A stretch of 64,000 bases of DNA, taken from positions 434,001-498,000 of the forward strand of contig NZ_PPDE01000008.1 in assembly GCF_002959915.1 (NCBI RefSeq), written 5' to 3'. The DNA is from Veillonella atypica KON. GTDB lineage: Bacteria > Bacillota > Negativicutes > Veillonellales > Veillonellaceae. The stretch's first letter is position 1. Every line of letters begins with the position of its first letter. The notes under the pieces were generated by a model that was not told the DNA's origin, searched no databases, and saw only the letters and a program-made list of their open reading frames with translations. The position numbers and the translations under genes are program-made. Positions 17,500 to 27,365 of the stretch are shown piece by piece.

Positions 17500-18243
17500 C
17501 TATGCTAATGCTTTGTATGCGTCGTAACCTTTTTCTTCAATTTCACGAACCAATGAAGCATCACCAGTCTTAACGATTTTACCATTGATCAAAACATGTA
17601 CAAAATCAGGTTTTAATTTTTGTAAAATTTGATTGTGGTGAGTGATGATTAATACTGCATTATCTTCATTATGGAAACGATTAACACCTTCGGATACAAT
17701 GCGAACAGCATCAACGTCAAGACCAGAGTCAGTTTCGTCAAGGATAGCCAATTTTGGATTTAAAATAGACATTTGAAGAATTTCATTTTTCTTGCGTTCC
17801 CCGCCGGAGAAACCTTCGTTTACATAACGTTGTGCATAGGATGTATCAAAGGACAATGCATCCATTTTTTCTTTCAATTCTTTTTTGAAAGCCAACGCGC
17901 GTACATTTTCACCTGTAATTGTAGATTTTGCAGTACGGATGAAGTTTTCTACAGTAATACCAGGAACGGAAATCGGGCTTTGGAATGACATAAAGATGCC
18001 TGCTTTTGCACGATCATTTACAGCATCTTCTGTAATATCCTTGCCATCAAATACGATAGAACCTTTATCGACTGTATACAATGGGTTACCCATAATAGCA
18101 TTTGCCAATGTGGATTTACCAGCACCATTCGTACCCATTACGACGTGAATCTCACCTTTATTTATTGTTAAATTAATGCCTTTAAGAATTTTCTTCTCTT
18201 CTACAGACACTTCCAAATCTTTAATCTGAAGTAATTCAGCCAA
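17500..18243 (-). CDS. sufC: Fe-S assembly ATPase SufC
   Basis: Soluble ABC-type ATPase that drives conformational change in SufB-SufD. 247 residues. Walker A GTNGAGKST (about 36-44), Q-loop in MSFQSPISVPG, ABC signature FSGGERKK, Walker B LAILDETDSGLD and the switch His in LIITHHNQ. The start codon is TTG at 18243, with GGAGTG 8 bases upstream. It is the first gene of the suf operon and follows a 136-base leader holding an intrinsic terminator. Confidence 0.96.
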   Translation of the reverse strand: MAELLQIKDLEVSVEEKKILKGINLTINKGEIHVVMGTNGAGKSTLANAIMGNPLYTVDKGSIVFDGKDITEDAVNDRAKAGIFMSFQSPISVPGITVENFIRTAKSTITGENVRALAFKKELKEKMDALSFDTSYAQRYVNEGFSGGERKKNEILQMSILNPKLAILDETDSGLDVDAVRIVSEGVNRFHNEDNAVLIITHHNQILQKLKPDFVHVLINGKIVKTGDASLVREIEEKGYDAYKALA

Positions 18244-18304
18244 AATATTTCACTCCTTCGTATCAGATAATCTGATTATATGATTAAAACTTTATAGTCA
18301 CATA

Positions 18305-18340
18305 GAAAAACGGCGGTACGCACAAGGGTGATACCGCCGT
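18305..18340 (-). terminator. Intrinsic terminator inside the suf operon leader
   Basis: Minus strand ACGGCGGTA and TACCGCCGT (18332-18340 with 18310-18318) around a 13-base loop, then a U-run (18306-18310). It lies downstream of the predicted suf promoter and about 60 bases before sufC, so the suf transcript must read through it. It may also stop read-through from lysA. An attenuation role is inference. Confidence 0.8.
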
Positions 18341-18385
18341 ATTCTCTCGCCACTTTAGCAAGTATGTGCATAACAATCTATACTC

Positions 18386-18414
18386 ATTATACATTCTTAT
18401 CTAAATGATAGCAA
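18386..18414 (-). promoter_or_regulatory. Predicted suf operon promoter
   Basis: Minus strand TTGCTA (18409-18414), 17 bases, TATAAT (18386-18391). It predicts a start near 18379, upstream of the leader hairpin. Confidence 0.7.
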
Positions 18415-18516
18415 GATATTCCTACTAAAATATACAGGAATTAGAAAAAATCCCTATATATCCGTATATCTTATAGTTTATTAATAGTAGTTCTCAACTC
18501 TATTTAATTCTCAATA

Positions 18517-19773
18517 TTATAAATTAGAGAAGTCTAATGTACCAAACAAATCATCGTATGTTTCAGCGCGACGAATTTGTGTAACAGATCCATCTTTGTG
18601 CAACAACAATTCAGCAGAACGTAATTTACCATTGTAGTTAAAGCCCATCGAATGACCATGTGCACCTGCATCATGAATGATGATACGGTCACCAATATCA
18701 ATTTTTGGCAATTCTCGTTGAATAGCAAATTTATCATTATTTTCACACAAGGAACCAGTTACATCATACACATGATCTTTAGGAGCATTTTCTTTACCCA
18801 TTACTGTAATATGATGATAAGAACCATACAATGCTGGACGCATTAAATTAGCCATACAAGAATCTAAACCGATGTAGTGACGATAGATGTCCTTTTTGTG
18901 AATAGCTGTGGAAACAAGATATCCAAATGGGCCTGTTACCATACGACCACATTCGTAGGCCAAAGCAATATCCTTAAGACCATTGTCTTTAATGATTCGA
19001 TCATAAGCTTCATGAACACGTTCGCCCAATTTTTCAAAGTCAACAGGCGTTTGTTCTGGTTTATATGCTACGCCTACACCACCACCAAGATCGATAAATT
19101 CAACATCGATGCCTAATTTTTCTTTAATTTCTACAGCTAGGTTAAAGCAGATTTCAGCTGTACCTACCAATCCATCAATATCAAGTTCATTGGATACAAC
19201 CATAGTATGTAAACCAAAATGTTTTACACCCTTTGCTTGTAATTGCTTATATGCCTCAAATACTTGCTCACGAGTCATACCGTATTTTGCTTCCTCTGGA
19301 AGACCGATAATCGTATTGCCCCCTTCTTTCAAAGGACCTGGATTATAACGTACGCAGAATGTATCTGGTAGAGATCCGTGATGTTTTTCTAAGTATTCAA
19401 TATGAGTAATATCATCTAAATTGATGATAGCCCCCATATCCAAAGCCTTTTTATACTCTACATAAGGTGTGTCATTGGATGTGAACATAATGTCATGGCC
19501 TGTAATGCCCACCTTTTCGCATAGAAGTAATTCAGCTAAGGAGGAACAATCAGCGCCTACCCCTAGTTTTTGCAACACACGCATAATATATGGATTTGGA
19601 GTAGCTTTCACAGCAAAATATTGTTTAAATCCCTTATTCCAAGAGAATGCGGAGATAAATCTCTTCATATTATTAACGATACCTTCTTCGTCATAAATAT
19701 GAAATGGAGTCGGATAGTTAGCAATAATTGCTTCTAATTGTTCAGATGTAAATGGAACTGTTTTTTGATTCAT
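18517..19773 (-). CDS. lysA: Diaminopimelate decarboxylase
   Basis: Fold III PLP enzyme that converts meso-diaminopimelate to lysine, the last step of lysine synthesis. 418 residues. The PLP lysine is in QYFAVKATPNP (about residue 46), the glycine loop is FIDLGGGVGVAY, and ECGRMVTGPFGYLV and GSLCENNDKFA match the family's phosphate and substrate contacts. The ATG at 19773 has AGAGAGG upstream; the longer frame to 19803 is unsupported. It is flanked by the doxX terminator and the suf promoter, so probably transcribed alone. Related ornithine/lysine decarboxylases were considered, but the motifs fit LysA better. Confidence 0.88.
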   Translation of the reverse strand: MNQKTVPFTSEQLEAIIANYPTPFHIYDEEGIVNNMKRFISAFSWNKGFKQYFAVKATPNPYIMRVLQKLGVGADCSSLAELLLCEKVGITGHDIMFTSNDTPYVEYKKALDMGAIINLDDITHIEYLEKHHGSLPDTFCVRYNPGPLKEGGNTIIGLPEEAKYGMTREQVFEAYKQLQAKGVKHFGLHTMVVSNELDIDGLVGTAEICFNLAVEIKEKLGIDVEFIDLGGGVGVAYKPEQTPVDFEKLGERVHEAYDRIIKDNGLKDIALAYECGRMVTGPFGYLVSTAIHKKDIYRHYIGLDSCMANLMRPALYGSYHHITVMGKENAPKDHVYDVTGSLCENNDKFAIQRELPKIDIGDRIIIHDAGAHGHSMGFNYNGKLRSAELLLHKDGSVTQIRRAETYDDLFGTLDFSNL

Positions 19774-19792
19774 AATAACCTCTCTACATAGT

Positions 19793-19818
19793 AAAAGACT
19801 CATCTATGATGAGTCTTC
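19793..19818 (-). terminator. Terminator after the DoxX gene
   Basis: GACTCATC (19797-19804) and GATGAGTC (19808-19815) with a 3-base loop, then TTTTA on the minus strand. Confidence 0.8.
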
Positions 19819-19829
19819 TAATTAACTGA

Positions 19830-20249
19830 TTATTTAAATAATGCCTTATCTAAACTATAGCGACCTGCACCAGCAAAGAACAACATAATGGCGCCAAAGG
19901 CCATTTGGGACGGATAATCCCAACTAAAGAAATTGCCGTTAAGATTCAATATGGTCGCTACCGCCAAGGTACCTACAACTAGAAGCGTGCCAATACGTGT
20001 AAACAGGCCTATAATAAGAAGAATACCACCGACCATTTCTGCATAAGATGCGATGGTACCTAATATAACCTCAAAGCCACTTGGCACACCTAAGGCGGAC
20101 AACATGGCCCCTACCTTATAAAGACCTTGTTCACCACTTACATATTTTAAGTATCCATGATAGAACATGGAAATACCTAATGCAAGGCGATAGAATAAAA
20201 GCCCAAAATTAATATAATCAGGTTTACTTTTAAATAAAAAGTTCAACAT
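19830..20249 (-). CDS. DoxX family membrane protein
   Basis: 139 residues with four hydrophobic segments: about 15-35, 58-80, 83-103 and 110-130. The RLALGISMFYHGYLKY segment and the EMVGGILLIIGLFTRIG turn are typical DoxX motifs. Members have been linked to redox or thiol stress, but no single reaction is agreed for the family. It is a single gene between the groL and lysA units, with a terminator just after it. Confidence 0.82.
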   Translation of the reverse strand: MLNFLFKSKPDYINFGLLFYRLALGISMFYHGYLKYVSGEQGLYKVGAMLSALGVPSGFEVILGTIASYAEMVGGILLIIGLFTRIGTLLVVGTLAVATILNLNGNFFSWDYPSQMAFGAIMLFFAGAGRYSLDKALFK

Positions 20250-20403
20250 AGTAACACCTCTTTATTATATAGATATTTTTAGATATAAAAATTATATGCT
20301 ATATACTAGTGTCTGTCAAACCAAGACTCTTATATGAAATTCTATAGAATTATATCATAAATTGTTTATGAAATCAATTTATCAAGATTCATTCTAAGAA
20401 TAA

Positions 20404-20445
20404 AAAATCCTAATGAATGTAGCAATCTACATTCATTAGGATTTT
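20404..20445 (-). terminator. Terminator after groL
   Basis: A 19-base perfect stem (20404-20422 with 20427-20445) around CAAT. A and T runs at both ends make it likely bidirectional. Confidence 0.9.
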
Positions 20446-20478
20446 AATATATTATCTATGTATCGCTAAAGCAGTTGA

Positions 20479-22116
<1,638 letters not shown>

Positions 22117-22203
22117 CTAGATAGTAACACTATCCAATGTAAAGAAATATATGCCCTAAGGCAATATAGAATGTATCATTAATATGTATAGCCTTGAAAG
22201 CTA

Positions 22204-22485
22204 TTATAATACTGCTAAGATATCGCGTTCGCTAATAATCAAGTGAGTAGCGCCATCGATTTCTAATTCGCTACCAGCGTATTTTGCAAACATAACAGTA
22301 TCGCCAACTTTAACTTCTGGAGCTACACGTTGACCATTGTCATATACTTTACCAGCACCTACTGCTACAACAACACCTTCTTGAGGTTTTTCTTTTGCTG
22401 TATCAGGAAGGAAGATACCACTTTTAGTTTTTTCTTCTTTTGCTTCTAAACGGATAAGAACGCGGTCAGCTAATGGTTTTAACAT
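22204..22485 (-). CDS. groES: Co-chaperonin GroES
   Basis: Lid of the GroEL chamber. 93 residues. [12 protein letters not shown] at the start, the mobile loop [18 protein letters not shown] that docks on GroEL (about 17-34), and the conserved [13 protein letters not shown] segment. AAGGAGTG precedes the ATG. It is the first gene of the groESL unit. Confidence 0.97.
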   Translation of the reverse strand: MLKPLADRVLIRLEAKEEKTKSGIFLPDTAKEKPQEGVVVAVGAGKVYDNGQRVAPEVKVGDTVMFAKYAGSELEIDGATHLIISERDILAVL

Positions 22486-22526
22486 ATGATGTCACTCCTT
22501 ATTTACTATGTATTATTCATAATTCA

Positions 22527-22553
22527 TTAGCACTCTAACTTATCGAGTGCTAA
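22527..22553 (-). promoter_or_regulatory. CIRCE operator (HrcA site)
   Basis: TTAGCACTC (22527-22535), nine bases, GAGTGCTAA (22545-22553): an exact match to the CIRCE consensus, just downstream of the predicted groESL start. HrcA binding is established for this element; hrcA itself is not in the window. Confidence 0.97.
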
Positions 22554-22564
22554 TCACATGTATT

Positions 22565-22592
22565 ATTATAACCTATGTCAAAATAATTGCAA
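22565..22592 (-). promoter_or_regulatory. groESL promoter
   Basis: Minus strand TTGCAA (22587-22592), 16 bases, TATAAT (22565-22570), about 12 bases before the CIRCE element. Confidence 0.75.
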
Positions 22593-22598
22593 GTACTA

Positions 22599-22615
22599 AT
22601 TTTGATTTTTTGACT
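22599..22615 (-). promoter_or_regulatory. CtsR-like site upstream of groESL
   Basis: Minus strand AGTCAAAAAATCAAAAT, just upstream of the -35. It differs from the site in the ctsR promoter only at position 8 and the last two positions. It is flanked by two copies of CAAGTACTAATT (22590-22601 and 22628-22639). A role for CtsR here is inferred. Confidence 0.55.
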
Positions 22616-22647
22616 TTTTAGTTTTTACAAGTACTAATTCATATAAA

Positions 22648-22690
22648 ATAACCTTCTATATAAGCTTTTATATCTTATATAGAAGGTTAT
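22648..22690 (-). terminator. Terminator after the ANTAR regulator
   Basis: ATAACCTTCTATATAAG and CTTATATAGAAGGTTAT form a 17-base stem followed by TTTTAT on the minus strand. Confidence 0.85.
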
Positions 22691-22712
22691 ATGTATCGCC
22701 CTATAATTTTTA

Positions 22713-23282
22713 TTAATTAGTCGATGCTTGTTGAATGATTAGTTTACATATATTGACAATAGACTCTCGTTTCTTCATACTTAATTGCCGAATTCGATTA
22801 TATGCTTCGTCCTCCGGAATTTTATATAAATCCATAAGAATGCCTGTCGCTTTTTGTATTATTTTTCGTTCTTCTAGAGTTTTCTCTAAATCAGCCATTT
22901 GTTGACGTGATTCTAAATCATCTAAAAATCGACCACATGCCATTTCTAATGTTGGAATCAGCTGCTCTTCTCTGACAGGTTTTATTAAATATCCATATAC
23001 ACCAGATTCACGAGCTTTTGTCACTAAATCCTGTTGACTATAACTAGTTAAAAGTACAACAGGTGCCAAGTGGTTAAATCCAATTTGACGAGCTGCTTCT
23101 ATACCATCTAGCTCAGGCATTTTCACATCCATTAACACCGCATCAGGTTTTAGTTCTTTACACATCGTAATAGCTTCAACACCATTCGATGCTTCCCCAA
23201 CCACTTCATGTTGTTCAGATTCTAGAATATCTCGCAAATCCATGCGGATTAAAGATTCATCATCAACGATTAAAATACGCAT
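22713..23282 (-). CDS. ANTAR-domain response regulator (PdtaR/EutV-like)
   Basis: 189 residues. A receiver domain covers 1-120: acidic pair in ILIVDDES, phospho-acceptor Asp in VLMDVKMPELDG, and Lys in YLIKPV. A coiled linker and a C-terminal ANTAR domain follow (about 128-185: LEERKIIQKATGILMDLYKIPEDEAYNRIRQLSM). ANTAR domains bind paired hairpins in nascent mRNA and prevent termination, so this is probably an antiterminator switched on by phosphorylation. Its start directly abuts the stop of the sensor kinase gene. It lies at the end of the thiL-tsa run, and its RNA targets are not visible here. Confidence 0.9.
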   Translation of the reverse strand: MRILIVDDESLIRMDLRDILESEQHEVVGEASNGVEAITMCKELKPDAVLMDVKMPELDGIEAARQIGFNHLAPVVLLTSYSQQDLVTKARESGVYGYLIKPVREEQLIPTLEMACGRFLDDLESRQQMADLEKTLEERKIIQKATGILMDLYKIPEDEAYNRIRQLSMKKRESIVNICKLIIQQASTN

Positions 23283-24650
23283 TTATTGCTCCTTATGAAT
23301 ATGAATTGTAACAATAACCCCAACATCACCATTTTCAATCGTCATATGACCTTGTAGCTCGTGAGTCACCAAATTATTAATAATTTGCATGCCTAATCGC
23401 TTACTTTTAGCCATATCAAAATCACGAGGCAAACCTTTACCTGAATCTGTAAATACTAGTGCAATAGTATCATTCATACTGGATACAGATAATGAAATTA
23501 TACCATCAGTCCCATCCAACCCATGCACAATACTATTAGAAATCAGTTCATTGAATACAAGAGAAATATAACTGGCTTGATGAGATGAAATAATACAATC
23601 GTCTCCGTGATAGCGAAATTCTACATGTTGATTACGATTTACCATGCTCTGGCGTAATAATCGGCACAATTCATCATATATGGATCGTATAGAAATATAG
23701 TCTTCATCATAGTGAGATACTAAATCATGGACAAGGGCCATACTTTCAATACGGGAAATACCCTCTTGTAATGCCGATTTTACCTCTGGTAAATCAGAGC
23801 GCCGCGCTTCCATCCGTAGTAAACCTGCTACTGTTTGTAAGTTATTTTTAACACGGTGATGTATCTCTTTAATAATGGAATTTTTAACTAGTAGTTCTTG
23901 TTGCTGTTTACTTTCACGGGTACAATCGTGAAGAATTAAAAAGCAACGACATTCATTGCGTCCCATCGGAATAGGAATCAAATGCTGTCTTAATACCATA
24001 TTATGATAGATTTCTTCGGATACAAAATCATTTCGTTCATCTATAACACGATGAATAGCAGATATTTTTAAAGAACTACCAAAAATAGATGTGCCCACCA
24101 ACCGCCGATCAACACCGACTATATCCGCCAAGTGTAACGCCGTATCATTGCCGTACAGGATAGTCCCATTTTGGTCAAAAATGATGAGCCCATCCAAATA
24201 CGATATAGGCTCATATTCTTTAATTTGTTCATCCGTGGCCGTCAACATCAATCGGTTCATTGTATCGGCTACGATAAATCCTCGTTTCCCTTCCACACCA
24301 TTGGCAGGTGCTATATACGAGAAGGAAATGCCTCCTATAGTCTTACCGCCATTATCGACAATGGGAAATAGATATTCAAATCCATTTTGTGTGGATTGTT
24401 GAAAGCTTTCACCAGTAGTGATTAGTTTTTTCCACATATCAGAACTAGGTATGCGTGATGTAACTAATGAGTCATTATACTCATATATACACATCATGTC
24501 ATCATTCGCAATCTCTGTAAACAAAACAATCTTATGTTTACTCACCGATTGGCCAAAGCGAATCATATGACTAATATGAACTAGTAGGGCTGCTTGCAAA
24601 CTAGATAGATTTGTTTCCTTAACAAGTTCATCATATATATGTACAGTCAT
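23283..24650 (-). CDS. Sensor histidine kinase, HisKA_2 type (PdtaS/EutW-like)
   Basis: 455 residues, no clear membrane segment, so probably cytosolic. The N-terminal 140 residues fit a GAF-type sensor as in PdtaS; a PAS-like segment covers about 150-250 (ISYLDGLIIFDQNGTILYGND). The phospho-acceptor box is IKEIHHRVKNNLQTVAGLLRME (about 270-291). The ATPase region has the N box VFNELISNSIVHG and the G box FTDSGKGLP. This architecture pairs with ANTAR regulators in other bacteria, and the partner follows immediately. It begins one base after the tsaD stop. The signal sensed is unknown. Confidence 0.9.
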   Translation of the reverse strand: MTVHIYDELVKETNLSSLQAALLVHISHMIRFGQSVSKHKIVLFTEIANDDMMCIYEYNDSLVTSRIPSSDMWKKLITTGESFQQSTQNGFEYLFPIVDNGGKTIGGISFSYIAPANGVEGKRGFIVADTMNRLMLTATDEQIKEYEPISYLDGLIIFDQNGTILYGNDTALHLADIVGVDRRLVGTSIFGSSLKISAIHRVIDERNDFVSEEIYHNMVLRQHLIPIPMGRNECRCFLILHDCTRESKQQQELLVKNSIIKEIHHRVKNNLQTVAGLLRMEARRSDLPEVKSALQEGISRIESMALVHDLVSHYDEDYISIRSIYDELCRLLRQSMVNRNQHVEFRYHGDDCIISSHQASYISLVFNELISNSIVHGLDGTDGIISLSVSSMNDTIALVFTDSGKGLPRDFDMAKSKRLGMQIINNLVTHELQGHMTIENGDVGVIVTIHIHKEQ

Positions 24651-24651
24651 A

Positions 24652-25686
24652 CTAGTTACCTTCTACCCATGCAACGGTACCAATTGGCACACTAGGCTTA
24701 GCATTTAAATGTAAATCGCAGAATTTTCCGGCTTGTGCCATATAGTAAGCACGGCATCCAATCATAGCCGCATTATCAGTAGCTAAAATTTTACCTGGTT
24801 TATAGTACGTAAATCCTTCTTCATTACACATATTCTCTAATGCTACTTGTAAGCCTTGGTTAGCAGATACACCACCAGCAATGGTTATTTTAGTTTCCCC
24901 TAGTGTATGAGCTGCATCCTTAGTTTTTTCTACGAGGACATCTACGATAGCCTTTTGAAAGGACGCCGCCACATCAGCCTTATGTATGTCTTCACCCTTT
25001 TGTGATTTACTATTTAAATAATTTAGAACAGCTGATTTTAAGCCACTAAAGCTAAATTCAAAATTTCCCGACTCACTAAGGGCCTTCGGAAACTCAATAG
25101 CATCTGGATTGCCCTCTGTTGCTAATGCATCAATATGAGGTCCTCCTGGATATGGAAACCCCATAACACGGGCAATTTTGTCAAAAGCTTCTCCTGCCGC
25201 ATCATCCCGTGTTTGTCCTAAAATCTCGAATTCTTCATAGCCTTTCACATGAACTAACATAGTATGACCACCTGATACAACAAGGCTTAAAAATGGTGGT
25301 TCTAATGTAGGATTAGCTAAGAAATTAGCAAAAATATGACCTTCCATATGATGAACAGGTACTAAAGGAATCCCCGTAGCAAAGGATAATCCTTTTGCAG
25401 CCGCTACACCAACTAATAGGGCCCCTACTAATCCAGGACCATAGGTAACCCCTATATGATCGATGTCATCCAATGTGACATGAGCATCCGCTAAAGCCTT
25501 ATCAATAACAGGGATAACTTGTTCTATATGATGACGGGATGCAATTTCTGGCACTACACCACCAAATTTTCGGTGAATTGGCACCTGACTCGATATGACA
25601 TTAGAAAGTACTGTACGGCCATCCTTAAGTACAGCTGCCGATGTTTCATCACAGCTACTTTCTAATGCTAATGTATATACACTCAT
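24652..25686 (-). CDS. tsaD: tRNA t6A threonylcarbamoyltransferase TsaD
   Basis: Transfers the threonylcarbamoyl group to A37 of ANN-decoding tRNAs together with TsaB and TsaE. 344 residues. Metal-binding HHMEGH (about 112-117) and the ASKHA signatures LALESSCDET and VSGGHTMLV are present. AGAGGAAGG precedes the ATG, and the start overlaps rimI by 4 bases. All three TsaBDE components are in this operon. Confidence 0.96.
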   Translation of the reverse strand: MSVYTLALESSCDETSAAVLKDGRTVLSNVISSQVPIHRKFGGVVPEIASRHHIEQVIPVIDKALADAHVTLDDIDHIGVTYGPGLVGALLVGVAAAKGLSFATGIPLVPVHHMEGHIFANFLANPTLEPPFLSLVVSGGHTMLVHVKGYEEFEILGQTRDDAAGEAFDKIARVMGFPYPGGPHIDALATEGNPDAIEFPKALSESGNFEFSFSGLKSAVLNYLNSKSQKGEDIHKADVAASFQKAIVDVLVEKTKDAAHTLGETKITIAGGVSANQGLQVALENMCNEEGFTYYKPGKILATDNAAMIGCRAYYMAQAGKFCDLHLNAKPSVPIGTVAWVEGN

Positions 25687-26132
25687 TTTCCTTCCTCTTT
25701 AATAAGAGACATGATATACGCATCTTCTTTAGGCTCCGAGTAATAATTTTTTCGCATACCTTTTACAGTAAACCCCAATTGTCGGTATAGGGATAAAGCA
25801 GACAAATTAGATATACGAACTTCTAAAAAGATTTCATGCATGCCTCGTTTAAAACATTCCTCTATCAATGCACACGTAAGTTTAGCACCAAATCCTTGGC
25901 GTCTTGCAGATGGACGTATCGCAATATTCGTAATTTGCCCTTCATCATATACGAGCCACGCCCCTGCATAACCTACAACACCATTGGCATCTTCTACGAC
26001 ATAATAGAGTTTCTTATCTTCATTCAGTAATTCTGTTTCTATGGAATCTAAACTCCAAGGAACAGAAAAGCATTCCATTTCAATAGCAAAAATTTCCTTT
26101 GCATCCTCAATCGTTGCTCTACGGACTGTCAT
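25683..26132 (-). CDS. rimI: Ribosomal protein alanine N-acetyltransferase RimI
   Basis: GNAT acetyltransferase that modifies the N terminus of ribosomal protein S18 in characterised species. 149 residues. The acetyl-CoA loop is IRPSARRQGFGAKL (about 71-84), followed by VRISNLSALSLYRQLGFTV, the typical RimI C-terminal motif. It sits between tsaB and tsaD, as in many Firmicutes; the substrate is inferred from family and context. Confidence 0.9.
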   Translation of the reverse strand: MTVRRATIEDAKEIFAIEMECFSVPWSLDSIETELLNEDKKLYYVVEDANGVVGYAGAWLVYDEGQITNIAIRPSARRQGFGAKLTCALIEECFKRGMHEIFLEVRISNLSALSLYRQLGFTVKGMRKNYYSEPKEDAYIMSLIKEEGK

Positions 26133-26134
26133 GT

Positions 26135-26890
26135 CTATTTTTCACCTGCCGCTTCGATTACAGTGACTGTAGGATTCTCCTTTAACATAGCAGGGTTATC
26201 TTTATGCTTTTCTTCCCACAATACTTCTGCTTCAGACCGTCTAATATAGTACGGTACCATATCCATAGGATCAGCACTTTCACCTCGTTCAATCATAGAG
26301 CGGGCGCTTAATAATAAAGAGCTAGCCTTAGGTATGCGATAGATAGGATCACCAATGATTAATAACTCATCATCTTCTACTAGTGGAGCAATCCGCTTAA
26401 TACCATCGCCCACAAATACGACGCGTTTATGTTGATTTCGTAATCGTTCTACTAATGAAACAGCCTCTACTACGAATGGCTCTTCTTTAACCCGTAAACG
26501 CTCTCCATCATATGCATACAGAGCAGCATAGACATGTTTCTTTTGCGCATCAATAACCGTGCAAATCGTATCCGTAATATACGGAATATTACGCGCTAAT
26601 CCATCCATAGTCATAACCCCATATAAAGGTATATGTAATGCATAAGCCATAGCCTTTGCCGTCCCCATTCCTATGCGCAAACCCGTAAAGGAACCGGGAC
26701 CACTATCAACAACGATTCCTTTTAAATCAGATTTTTCTACCCTCGTCATCTCTAGCAATGATTGAATATGTGGTACCAACTGCTCAGAATGAGTCAATCC
26801 TGCTTGTATAGTAATTTCACCAAGTAACTGACTTTCATTCATCACAGCAACACTAGAAACGACAGAACTCGTTTCAATTCCCAACCACAT
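26135..26890 (-). CDS. tsaB: tRNA t6A biosynthesis protein TsaB
   Basis: ASKHA-fold partner that supports TsaD in t6A formation. 251 residues. The N terminus MWLGIETSS and the region VDSGPGSFTGLRIGMGTAKAMAYAL (about 61-85) are characteristic. It lacks the TsaD metal motif, as expected. Its ATG lies inside the last codons of tsaE (17-base overlap), so the two are probably translationally coupled. Confidence 0.94.
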   Translation of the reverse strand: MWLGIETSSVVSSVAVMNESQLLGEITIQAGLTHSEQLVPHIQSLLEMTRVEKSDLKGIVVDSGPGSFTGLRIGMGTAKAMAYALHIPLYGVMTMDGLARNIPYITDTICTVIDAQKKHVYAALYAYDGERLRVKEEPFVVEAVSLVERLRNQHKRVVFVGDGIKRIAPLVEDDELLIIGDPIYRIPKASSLLLSARSMIERGESADPMDMVPYYIRRSEAEVLWEEKHKDNPAMLKENPTVTVIEAAGEK

Positions 26891-27365
26891 ACATACCTCC
26901 TAAAGTATTCAATGTTTCAGCGTCAAGTACATCGCTCTCTAATGTAATCCGTCTAGAGTGAGTATCAATCGAATCAATATGTATCCATAACGTTTCATCG
27001 GGCAATTCAGCTTCAAACTTATCCGCCCACTCTACAATGGCAACTTGATCCTCTGTAAATTCATAAAATCCAATATTTTCTAATTCACTTACATCATCCA
27101 TGCGATATAAATCAAAATGGTATATTTCACCGGCCAATGTCATATAGGTATTCATAAGAGAAAATGTAGGACTTGTAATATCCTCCGACACGCCAAGACC
27201 CTTTGCTATGCCCTGAGACATATGAGTCTTACCAGTCCCTAAATCACCGATTAATGCTATGCATAGTGGACTAGCAGACGCTTTGACCCACTGCCCTAGG
27301 CGTTCACCAAAGCATTGTGTATCCTCTACAGAATATGTTTCTAATGTAACTTTATTTTTACTCAT
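26874..27365 (-). CDS. tsaE: tRNA t6A biosynthesis ATPase TsaE
   Basis: Small P-loop ATPase that resets the TsaBD complex. 163 residues. Walker A is GDLGTGKTHMSQGIAKGLG (about 40-58), followed by the TSPTFSLMNTY segment and the switch region HFDLYRMDDVSELENIG, both diagnostic of TsaE. It overlaps thiL by 8 bases and tsaB by 17. Confidence 0.94.
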   Translation of the reverse strand: MSKNKVTLETYSVEDTQCFGERLGQWVKASASPLCIALIGDLGTGKTHMSQGIAKGLGVSEDITSPTFSLMNTYMTLAGEIYHFDLYRMDDVSELENIGFYEFTEDQVAIVEWADKFEAELPDETLWIHIDSIDTHSRRITLESDVLDAETLNTLGGMYVVGN

